Shown here one piece after another: positions 51,813 through 58,952 of a stretch of 64,000 bases of DNA. The notes beneath the pieces were generated by a model. The model saw only the letters and a list, made by a program, of their open reading frames with translations. It was not told the DNA's origin and made no database searches. How positions within the stretch are numbered: position 1 is the stretch's first letter; each line of letters begins with the position of its first letter. A program made the translations under genes and the position numbers. The stretch spans positions 315,742 to 379,741 of the forward strand of contig SUZN01000002.1 of assembly GCA_015059905.1 (NCBI GenBank), in the 5' to 3' direction. Origin of the DNA: Rikenellaceae bacterium. GTDB lineage: Bacteria > Bacteroidota > Bacteroidia > Bacteroidales > Rikenellaceae.

Positions 51813-52787
51813 CTGTTCTACTGTTGGAATAATAATTTTGTGCGACACTCCCAGAATATAATCCTCGGCAAAGCGACCATTGGTCTTGTCGCGCTTGATG
51901 GTAAGTGGCGCGATAAGGGTCTGACGAGTCTGCACCTGCGAGGCGCTGTTGTGGGCGTGATAGACCATATAATAGCCATTACCCTTCTTCAGCAGAGCGT
52001 GGTGACCCGTACCGTAGTAACCTCTATGGCGGTGAAGGATAGGATTGCCCTCATATCGCTTGTATGGTCCCATAGGCTTCTCGGCAACAGCATAACCCAC
52101 AGCATAATCCTGACTACGGAAATCATTACCGCTATATGTGAGGTAGTATTTACCTCCCAACTTAATCACCATAGGACCCTCGACAACACGTCCCAGCTGA
52201 TGCTCCCAAGTGCCATCCTTTGCATCCAGGAGGTGGCGTGCCGTTTCAAGCTTTACCTGACGCAGGTCGTTGGTCATCTCCGCCACCCAAATGGCATTGC
52301 CGTTGGTGAAGCGCACCCAGAACATATATGCCTTGCCATCATCGTCAATAAAAATCGAAGAGTCAATACCCTTCTCCTGTGGCAGGTAAGGCTTATGCTC
52401 ACGTTGCACAAAAGGACCGCAGGGCGAGTCCGACTCGGCATAACAGATGTGCTCCTGACAGCTGTATGTCATCAGGAATTTATTACCAACCTTATATACC
52501 TCGGGCGCCCAATACATCCTATCGCCCCACACATCATCCTTGTGCAGAGCCAACTTATTCTTGGCATTTCCGCATCGGTCGCTCCAGGTCTTGAGGTCTT
52601 TCGAGCGATAGACAACAATGCCGTCGGCTGCGTGGGTACCGTAGATGTAGTACCAACCGTCATCTTCCAGAATGAATGGGTCAGCAAGCAAAAGCTGATT
52701 CTCCGCTGCCTCGCCCATAAAGATTTTCTGCGCCGATGCCGAAATCGCCAGCACCGCCAACGCTATCACACAAAAAAGTTTTTTCAT
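51810..52787 (-). CDS. GH43-family glycosidase, secreted
   Basis: The 325-residue protein has a signal peptide ending ISASAQ. The single five-bladed propeller shows base Asp36 (LLADPFILEDDG), WAPEVYKVG, pKa-modulating Asp143 (IDSSIFIDDDGKAY) and acid Glu203 (VVEGPMVIK). It is probably an arabinofuranosidase/xylosidase- or galactosidase-type enzyme acting in the periplasm. It lies between two related repeat elements (51676-51812 and 52832-52992). No standard promoter is visible upstream. Confidence 0.9.
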   Translation of the reverse strand: MKKLFCVIALAVLAISASAQKIFMGEAAENQLLLADPFILEDDGWYYIYGTHAADGIVVYRSKDLKTWSDRCGNAKNKLALHKDDVWGDRMYWAPEVYKVGNKFLMTYSCQEHICYAESDSPCGPFVQREHKPYLPQEKGIDSSIFIDDDGKAYMFWVRFTNGNAIWVAEMTNDLRQVKLETARHLLDAKDGTWEHQLGRVVEGPMVIKLGGKYYLTYSGNDFRSQDYAVGYAVAEKPMGPYKRYEGNPILHRHRGYYGTGHHALLKKGNGYYMVYHAHNSASQVQTRQTLIAPLTIKRDKTNGRFAEDYILGVSHKIIIPTVEQ

Positions 52788-52831
52788 AGTATTTAGTTTT
52801 TATATTTTCTATTCAAACCTTTAATCCCCCA

Positions 52832-52992
52832 GCGTACACTATTTTTGAGAAAATTTTGTTTCAAGCTCTAAAATTGTATAACGATAGCTATTTTGAAGCT
52901 GGTCGCAGATTGAGGGTGCGGAGCATACTTGGCGTATGTGAGCAACCCGAAATCAAGCCAGATGCCAAAATAGCATCGTTAGACAATTTTAG
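52832..52992. repeat. Long-hairpin element, copy B with left flank (behind ccsA)
   Basis: The hairpin itself is 52868-52992 (125 nt). The ends CTAAAATTGTATAACGAT (plus) and CTAAAATTGTCTAACGAT (minus) pair, followed by GCTATTTTG on both arms. The apex is CATAC-TTGGC-GTATG. The core shares GCGGAGCATACTT...GTATGTGAGCAA with copy A. The left flank 52832-52867 matches element C. The right end contains the ccsA stop codon (52989-52991). Confidence 0.75.
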
Positions 52993-53771
52993 TACACGTG
53001 GATGCTTGCCCCTTGCGCCGACGGCAGATAATTGATGCCATACCAGCACATCTGCAACATCAAAAAGGCAAATAACAACAGGGCAAACAAAAGGTGATAA
53101 TCCTTGGTCATCTTCCTCAAATGCAGATATAGAAGATAGCCGAGCCACGTCGCCGCCGCCCAGGTCTCCTTGGGGTCCCACGTCCAATAATCACCCCACG
53201 CCTCTTTTGCCCACAGCGCACCCATAACCATTCCGAGCGTCAGAAAAGCCCAGCCGATACGTACCAGATTATCACATACACCCATCTCCTCCGCCGACGG
53301 CTCCTTGCGTGAGGAGCGCAGCCACAGATAGATAGCGAACAAGGTCACTGCACCCATCATCGCATAGGCGAACATATAGACAATAACGTGCGGCACAAAC
53401 CAAGGACTCTGCAACGCTGGCATAAGCGACTTGCTGTGAATCTCGGGCTTGAAGAGGTTGATGCAGATAAAGACCACCGACATCATAGTGCTGAAGGACA
53501 ATATCCACTTATAACGCCACCTCACAAAAACCGCTATACCCGCCACCGAGAGGAAGAACGAGTACCACAGACGTGTCTCGCCCATAGTACGCATAGGTGG
53601 TCGTTCAAGCGCTATCCACATACCCACAATAAACGCGAAGAAAATAAGCGTGCCTGCCGACGACACCATAGCCGTAAGCGATGCGTTCTTACCTCGTAAA
53701 GCCATAGCAGCACCCGCCACCCAGCAGAGAGTAGCCGCCAATGCAAATATCCATAATTGTTCCCAACTCAT
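52989..53771 (-). CDS. ccsA: Cytochrome c assembly protein, CcsA type
   Basis: The 260-residue inner-membrane protein has seven or eight helices and the tryptophan-rich haem-handling signature WGDYWTWDPKETWAA. Conserved His occur in FVPHVIVYM and LYLHLRK. With ResB it forms the system II haem lyase, which attaches haem to CxxCH sites outside the membrane. Its start overlaps the resB stop by 4 nt. It is short compared with longer fused CcsBA proteins but complete as a separate CcsA. Confidence 0.9.
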   Translation of the reverse strand: MSWEQLWIFALAATLCWVAGAAMALRGKNASLTAMVSSAGTLIFFAFIVGMWIALERPPMRTMGETRLWYSFFLSVAGIAVFVRWRYKWILSFSTMMSVVFICINLFKPEIHSKSLMPALQSPWFVPHVIVYMFAYAMMGAVTLFAIYLWLRSSRKEPSAEEMGVCDNLVRIGWAFLTLGMVMGALWAKEAWGDYWTWDPKETWAAATWLGYLLYLHLRKMTKDYHLLFALLLFAFLMLQMCWYGINYLPSAQGASIHVY

Positions 53772-54997
53772 CGCTTGTCCTCCTTATCTTTTGGCTTCAG
53801 GCGTTTGCCGCCAGCCGTTAAAAACATAACTACGCCCGTAGCAAGCAGCATCCACAGTGCCACCTGCACCACACGCCACCAACCATCGCGCACACACTCC
53901 ACAACGCTCGACGTGCTCCATCTGCCCTGTTGGGTGTTGTAACCCACCTGATAGATGCGCCACGACCCTTCGCGGGCGGGTTTGTTCACCTCGATATTCA
54001 CACGACGCTGCTCGCCCTCTTCATCCATAATCTCAATGCGCGAGAGGTAACGCTTCGCCTCACGTCGTGGCATAGCCACCGCATAACGCTCACCGAGCCA
54101 CAGGTAGGCAGGCTCGAAGATATGCGAGCCACAGCTAACCCAGCCCTGATACTTTGTCTTTGTTCGGAGGTTAGTCGCCTCAACCTTCACCGCAGGCACA
54201 GCACCGACGTGGTGCATCTCGCGGAACTCCTCGCTCTCGGGCATACGGGCAGCCATATCGATGCTCTCCTTGACCTTTAAACGCCAACCGTCAATCTCTG
54301 CCTCGTCGCCAACATTTTCGACCAAGAGGAACTCCTCGGATGACGTTTCGGCTTGAGTGTCAAGCAGATATAATTTTGCGGGATATTCATCCATCTGAAA
54401 CTCCTTGAGTGTCAGAGCGAAAGGCAACTCAACCTGCTCGCCTTGCTGATTTACACCCATATAGGTCATACGGTCGAGATGTAAATCAACCGTCACACGC
54501 TCCTTGTCAGCCGAGCCGAACATAGCTGCCGCCAGAGCGACAAAGACCACCGTATGGGAGAGCAATGCTGCCAGACGCGCATTGCGCCAATGGTGCAAAT
54601 CTCGCATCACGCAGACTCCGAGCGTAGTGACAAAATAGAATAACAGGATATTGAATATCCACGATGAGGTCATACGCGAAAAGCCCAGCGCACCGACCCA
54701 CCCTGCTGTTGTGGGATCCTGACGCGTAAAACCGAATATGATTACCAGCACCATCATCGACGTGAGCGACGAAATCATCGCATAGCCATCGTAGAGTTGT
54801 TGCAACCATTTCCATTTTGCCGACTGCACATAGACAAGCAGCAGCAGATATAAATAATTGATAGCGAAAATAAGTCCCCAAGGATAACGCAGAAACTTAT
54901 TATCAAAGTCGCCGAATACAATCTGCAACACTGCGCCCACCACAAAGAGCAAGGCACAACGCAAGAATGCTCGTTTATAACCCCATTGTAAGGTCAT
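53768..54997 (-). CDS. ResB/Ccs1-like cytochrome c biogenesis protein
   Basis: The 409-residue membrane protein has N-terminal helices (LRCALLFVVGAVLQIVFG, FNILLFYFVTTLGVCVM, LLSHTVVFVALAAAMFG). A large periplasmic beta-rich domain (about 165-375, with GWVSCGSHIFEPAYLWLGE and WRIYQVGYN) and a last helix (VALWMLLATGVVMFLTA) follow. This is the ResB layout. It works with CcsA in haem delivery. It lies downstream of a tetrahaem protein gene, suggesting dedicated maturation. Confidence 0.82.
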   Translation of the reverse strand: MTLQWGYKRAFLRCALLFVVGAVLQIVFGDFDNKFLRYPWGLIFAINYLYLLLLVYVQSAKWKWLQQLYDGYAMISSLTSMMVLVIIFGFTRQDPTTAGWVGALGFSRMTSSWIFNILLFYFVTTLGVCVMRDLHHWRNARLAALLSHTVVFVALAAAMFGSADKERVTVDLHLDRMTYMGVNQQGEQVELPFALTLKEFQMDEYPAKLYLLDTQAETSSEEFLLVENVGDEAEIDGWRLKVKESIDMAARMPESEEFREMHHVGAVPAVKVEATNLRTKTKYQGWVSCGSHIFEPAYLWLGERYAVAMPRREAKRYLSRIEIMDEEGEQRRVNIEVNKPAREGSWRIYQVGYNTQQGRWSTSSVVECVRDGWWRVVQVALWMLLATGVVMFLTAGGKRLKPKDKEDKR

Positions 54998-55032
54998 AGT
55001 AGTAATCGTATTTGTGTTTTAATACTCTCTCT

Positions 55033-55911
55033 TTATTCAAATACGTGAGACATCGAATTTCCATTCCACATCTGCGGCACCGTCAAACCGAAAGCCTCGG
55101 CAAGGGTGTGAGCTGTATCCTGCTGCAACATCACCTCCGTGAACTCACCGCCCTGCTTGATGTTCTTGCCTGCGATGATGAATGGGGTCTCCATCTCCAT
55201 CATCGACTGACCACCGTGACCTGTGCCAATTCCGCCGTGGTCAGAGGTTACCACGATAATGCTGTCGTCGTATATTCCAGCCTCCTTAATCGCAGCGATA
55301 ATCTCGCCCAGGCAGGCATCGAGCTCCTCCATACGAGCATAGTACTCGGGCGTGTCGTGACCCTTGCTGTGTCCAACGTGGTCGGGGTCATCGTAGATGA
55401 TAGCCATAAAATCGGGCTTCACATTCTTGATGTACTCCACCGCCTTGGGCGCAATATTTTCGGGACGCTCCTGCTGGCAACAGTCGATAGCCTTGTAGTC
55501 CACCAACGGCTTGATGCCACCCCACTCATATATACAGGCTGTCTTTGCCTCGGGTATCTGCTCACGCACAAGCGAGAAGATTGTTGGGAATACCCCATTC
55601 TCGTTCACATAGGCAGGCTCCAAAGGTGTTGTATTGCCATTGTTTGTCCAGCCCGTAAGCTCGGTTGTAGCGCCCATAAACATCGACGCCCAGTTAGGTG
55701 CACTCACTGATGGAAGAACGGTGCGTTTCTTGAGCGTGTAACACCCCTGCTCCATCAAGGCTCGTGTGTTGGGCATATCGACCGAGTCCATACAATATGA
55801 GCCCCAGCCGTCGAAGCCAATGAGGAAGATATGCTGTGCCTGACGCTTGCTGCCGCACGAACATAGGATAGAGGCAACAACGATTGCCACCAAAAAGAGA
55901 TATCGTTTCAT
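55033..55911 (-). CDS. Alkaline-phosphatase-superfamily (phosphodiesterase/NPP-like) lipoprotein
   Basis: The 292-residue protein has a lipoprotein signal ending LCSCGS. The metal-dependent phosphodiesterase fold is seen in IFLIGFDGWG (metal Asp), VLPSVSAPNWASMFMGATT (nucleophile Ser/Thr region), AIIYDDPDHVGHSKG (Asp/His ligands) and IIVVTSDHGGIGTGHG (Asp-His ligand pair). It probably hydrolyses phosphodiesters or nucleotide sugars outside the cytoplasm. It is shorter than NPP enzymes (about 400). Its gene lies 35 nt upstream of resB. Confidence 0.85.
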   Translation of the reverse strand: MKRYLFLVAIVVASILCSCGSKRQAQHIFLIGFDGWGSYCMDSVDMPNTRALMEQGCYTLKKRTVLPSVSAPNWASMFMGATTELTGWTNNGNTTPLEPAYVNENGVFPTIFSLVREQIPEAKTACIYEWGGIKPLVDYKAIDCCQQERPENIAPKAVEYIKNVKPDFMAIIYDDPDHVGHSKGHDTPEYYARMEELDACLGEIIAAIKEAGIYDDSIIVVTSDHGGIGTGHGGQSMMEMETPFIIAGKNIKQGGEFTEVMLQQDTAHTLAEAFGLTVPQMWNGNSMSHVFE

Positions 55912-55927
55912 TAGGTAATTTTTTATA

Positions 55928-55976
55928 CAAACTCCCTCTTCAAAGACTCATTGCCGAGAATTTGCGAGGGAGTTTG
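55928..55976 (-). terminator. Possible terminator or leader hairpin
   Basis: An 11-bp stem, CAAACTCCCTC (55928-55938) with GAGGGAGTTTG (55966-55976), has a 27-nt loop. Only a weak T-run follows on the minus strand. It lies between the isomerase-like gene and the phosphodiesterase gene, so it may partly separate them. Confidence 0.55.
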
Positions 55977-56029
55977 ATTGTTGTCAATTTATTATAGAAT
56001 TATCCAATCCCGAATTGCCTGATAAAACA

Positions 56030-56060
56030 ATTTTGAATTTTGAATTCTTAATTTTGATTT
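56030..56060. repeat. AATTTTG tract 4
   Basis: AATTTTGAATTTTGAATTC-type units end at the stop codon of the isomerase-like gene, as tract 1 does at phoH. Confidence 0.65.
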
Positions 56061-56959
56061 TAAGCCATCTCCCACTGTGTACGCATCAACTCCACAGCTG
56101 CAGGCAGAACAACCTCACGCTCGCCAGCGCAACCGCACTCGAAGCTAACGTAGTAAGGATAGTTCATCTCCTTCAATGCGCGGAATCCGTCAACGTAGTT
56201 GTCCAACTCGCCATTCTCACCTGGCATCTGGCGTGTGCCTCGGCTTGCGATGTGAACGTGCTGCAAGTACTCTGGACCTGCCGCCATCAAAGCAGCGTAG
56301 TCTGATGTCTCCTCTGACATATGCCAGAAGTCACCCATACACTTAACACCTGCGCTCTTTGAGTCGCGTGCGATAGCAGCTGCATCAGCCACCTGACGCA
56401 TATAGTGAGCCTCACGACGGTTCAGTGGCTCAAGGATAACTGTTGTATTGTGCTTCAAAGCGTACTCGCCAAGCTCGTGCATCTGCTCGCACAAATACTG
56501 ACGTGTCTCCAATGTATGTGGCAAGCAAGGCTTCTGATGGTTGAATACAGGCACCATAATAACACCTGTTGAGCCAATCTCACCCGCAGCAGCGATGATA
56601 TCGCGCATAGTAGAATCAAACTGTGCCTTTACTGCTGGGTCCTCTGCCAAAAGGAAACCGCTAAAACCAGCGCAAATAGCCGAAATCTTGATGTTGCGAC
56701 CCTTCAAAGCCTGCTGGAACTCATTTACGCGGTTTGCCAAACCGTGACCGCCTGGCTCATAACCTACGATACCCAACTTCTCCATATAATCGAACTTCTC
56801 CTCCAAAGTCTTACCTGGAGCTGTACCCTCCTGGAATGAGATACGCAATGGAGTATCGTTCTTTGGAGTGCAAGATGTGAGAAGGCTTGCGCCTGTTGTT
56901 GAAGCTGCCACAGCAGCTGCGCCCATCAATGATGTCTGCAAAAACTCTTTTCTATTCAT
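56060..56959 (-). CDS. Exported TIM-barrel sugar (phosphate) isomerase/epimerase-like lipoprotein
   Basis: The 299-residue protein has a signal, NRKEFLQTS...GASLLTSC, which combines an RK-type Tat-like motif with a lipobox. The xylose-isomerase-like barrel follows (LGIVGYEPGGHGLANRVNEF, VIMVPVFNHQKP, TVILEPLNRRE with a metal Glu, KCMGDFWHMSEE with metal Asp/His, FECGCAGERE with a metal Glu). It probably isomerises or epimerises an unphosphorylated sugar in the periplasm. It is cotranscribed with the WbuC-type gene 15 nt upstream. Confidence 0.85.
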   Translation of the reverse strand: MNRKEFLQTSLMGAAAVAASTTGASLLTSCTPKNDTPLRISFQEGTAPGKTLEEKFDYMEKLGIVGYEPGGHGLANRVNEFQQALKGRNIKISAICAGFSGFLLAEDPAVKAQFDSTMRDIIAAAGEIGSTGVIMVPVFNHQKPCLPHTLETRQYLCEQMHELGEYALKHNTTVILEPLNRREAHYMRQVADAAAIARDSKSAGVKCMGDFWHMSEETSDYAALMAAGPEYLQHVHIASRGTRQMPGENGELDNYVDGFRALKEMNYPYYVSFECGCAGEREVVLPAAVELMRTQWEMA

Positions 56960-56974
56960 ATTTACAATTTTTTA

Positions 56975-57463
56975 TTACTTAAACATTTCTTCCAACTCCC
57001 TGACAAACTTCTCAACCGCTGCCGCATCATCCGCCGCTGGAGTCCACGATGCTATGTTTTCGGGCGTAATGGGAGCATAAGGACCCTGCTTAACCTCAAA
57101 CAATACCGTATCATCCTCCAACACCACAAGACCGTGCCACACGCCCGCCTCAATATCGAAGCCCACGCAGTCACAACCCGCACCTACGATGCGACTCTCA
57201 ACCACAGCGCCCGCATTGTCATAAATCGTAACGCCCACCTTTCCGCGCACAACCACAATGCTCTCTGTCCTTTCGGGGGCGAGGTGGCGATGTACGGGCA
57301 GATAGCTACCACGATGCATCACATTGAGCAGGCGGTTTATACCTTCGTCGGTTGAGCGATGAAAATTGTAATTCATCCTACGACGGGGCGACTGCCACGC
57401 CTTCTCGGCTACGGCATCCATCAACTCTCGGTCGATAAACTCTGTCTTGGGAAAGTCAGTCAT
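56975..57463 (-). CDS. WbuC-family cupin-fold metalloprotein
   Basis: The 162-residue cytosolic protein resembles WbuC: RRRMNYNFHRSTDEGINRLLNVMHRGSYLPVHRH with the metal His pair, followed by a cupin barrel (TESIVVVRGKVGVTIYD, GAGCDCVGFDIEAGVWHGLVVLE). WbuC proteins are linked to sugar or polysaccharide loci, with no firmly known reaction. A hairpin (GGGTGGG/CCCACCC, 57479-57512) lies between it and the Gfo/Idh gene upstream. Confidence 0.8.
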   Translation of the reverse strand: MTDFPKTEFIDRELMDAVAEKAWQSPRRRMNYNFHRSTDEGINRLLNVMHRGSYLPVHRHLAPERTESIVVVRGKVGVTIYDNAGAVVESRIVGAGCDCVGFDIEAGVWHGLVVLEDDTVLFEVKQGPYAPITPENIASWTPAADDAAAVEKFVRELEEMFK

Positions 57464-57478
57464 ACTTATATTATAAAA

Positions 57479-57512
57479 GGGTGGGTGAAAGCTCTCGCGC
57501 TCCGCCCCACCC
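57479..57512 (-). terminator. Hairpin between Gfo/Idh gene and WbuC gene
   Basis: A 7-bp G/C stem with a GC-rich inner part is followed on the minus strand by CTTTTATAAT. It may act as an attenuator or partial terminator inside the gene train. Confidence 0.6.
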
Positions 57513-57539
57513 TATTATCTAATCGCTTACAGGAAAAGA

Positions 57540-58889
57540 TTACTTACCAGGAGTAGGAACTACACACTTCTCCATATCCTGCTTGCCGAGCTCGTGCTTG
57601 AACTCTGACATATAGTCCTGTGGAGACTGGCTCATCTCGTCCCAAGTAACAGTTGCACCTGTGTAAGCCGACTCACGACCCATCACACCTGCCAAGCAAG
57701 AGATAGCGCACTCTGTTGCCTCGTCGTGCATTGTGCCCTTACGGATGTGGTTAACCCAATCAACGTGCTCCAAAGTATATGGGTCAAACTGCTGGTACTG
57801 TGCCTTTGCAGCCTCCTCGTCATACTTCCAGATTACGTTGCCAGCCAAATCCTTAATCTCGTGGTTGTAGCTGTTCCAAGAACCCTTTGTACCCTGGATG
57901 AACTCACCTACGTTGTTAGCACAGCCGTTGATCTGACGGCACATAGAGTGCATATGGATACCGTTCTCCATCTCGAAATCTACGCTGAACATATCGTACT
58001 GGTCACCTGTTACACGACGGTGACGACCACCAAATGCAGTAGCCTTCACTGGCTTCAAGCCTGACATCCACAAGAATACGTCGATGTTGTGAACGTGCTG
58101 CTCAACGATATGGTCACCAGACAACCACTTCCAGTTAACCCAGTCGCGAATCATCCACTCTGTATCAGTCCAACCCTGCTCGCGGTTACGATACCAGAGC
58201 ATAGACTGGTTCCAATATACATTACCGCCTGTAATCTCGCCGATGTAACCCTCCTGAATCTTCTGGAAAGCCTCAACGTATGGACGCTGGTGGTGACGCT
58301 GTGTACCGCAAACAACGCTCAAGTTCTTAGCCTGTGCCTGCTTTGCAGTAGCCATGATTGTACGGTAGCCCTTTGCATCAACTGCGATTGGCTTCTCCAA
58401 GAATGAGTGAACACCCTTCTCTGTTGCATACTGGAAATGCTGTGGACGGAATGCTGGAGGAGTAGTAAGGATTACCATATCGATACCAGAGTCGATAACC
58501 TTCTTGTAAGCGTCGAAACCTACGAAGCACTTATCGTCAGCCACAACGTGACCATCCTTCGCCAAACGACCCTTAATATCATTAACGCGGTCAGCGAAAG
58601 TATCACCCAAAGCAACCACCTTAATGCCGTTAGCAGCGTTCAAAAGGTTGTAGATAGCACCAGAACCACGACCACCGCAACCTACAAGACCAACCTTAAG
58701 CTCCTTACCATCGTCAGCCTTATCGTTCAATACTGGAACGTAGTACTCACCTGGCTGCTTGAGTGGAGTGTAAACTGGACCCTTCTCGCCACAAGAGGTC
58801 ATAAGTGTTGATGAACCAACCAATGTTGAAACACCTGCAATTGCAGACAAAGACAAGAAGTCCTTTCTGCTCATTTTGTTCTTGCTCAT
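57540..58889 (-). CDS. Exported Gfo/Idh/MocA-family oxidoreductase lipoprotein
   Basis: The 449-residue protein has an N-terminus SRKDFLSLS...STLMTSC, an RK-type Tat-like motif plus lipobox. The Rossmann domain shows KVGLVGCGGRGSGAIYNL (about 66-83), the EKP motif (HSFLEKPIAVDAKG) and a C-terminal substrate domain (LSGDHIVEQHVHNIDVFLWM). Family members oxidise or reduce sugar hydroxyls with a bound NAD(P). Being exported, it must carry its cofactor out folded, which fits Tat. It lies 63 nt downstream of the tetrahaem-SUMF1 gene. Confidence 0.9.
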   Translation of the reverse strand: MSKNKMSRKDFLSLSAIAGVSTLVGSSTLMTSCGEKGPVYTPLKQPGEYYVPVLNDKADDGKELKVGLVGCGGRGSGAIYNLLNAANGIKVVALGDTFADRVNDIKGRLAKDGHVVADDKCFVGFDAYKKVIDSGIDMVILTTPPAFRPQHFQYATEKGVHSFLEKPIAVDAKGYRTIMATAKQAQAKNLSVVCGTQRHHQRPYVEAFQKIQEGYIGEITGGNVYWNQSMLWYRNREQGWTDTEWMIRDWVNWKWLSGDHIVEQHVHNIDVFLWMSGLKPVKATAFGGRHRRVTGDQYDMFSVDFEMENGIHMHSMCRQINGCANNVGEFIQGTKGSWNSYNHEIKDLAGNVIWKYDEEAAKAQYQQFDPYTLEHVDWVNHIRKGTMHDEATECAISCLAGVMGRESAYTGATVTWDEMSQSPQDYMSEFKHELGKQDMEKCVVPTPGK

Positions 58890-58952
58890 AGTAGTTTTAT
58901 TTTAGTAGTTTTTATAAAATATTGTTTTGTTTTTTCAGTTTCTAAAGTTGCA

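Noticed and set aside
51663..52796. 377-codon plus-strand frame opposite the GH43 gene
   Set aside because: Antisense to a signal-peptide-bearing GH43 enzyme with all catalytic residues; it also starts inside repeat sequence.
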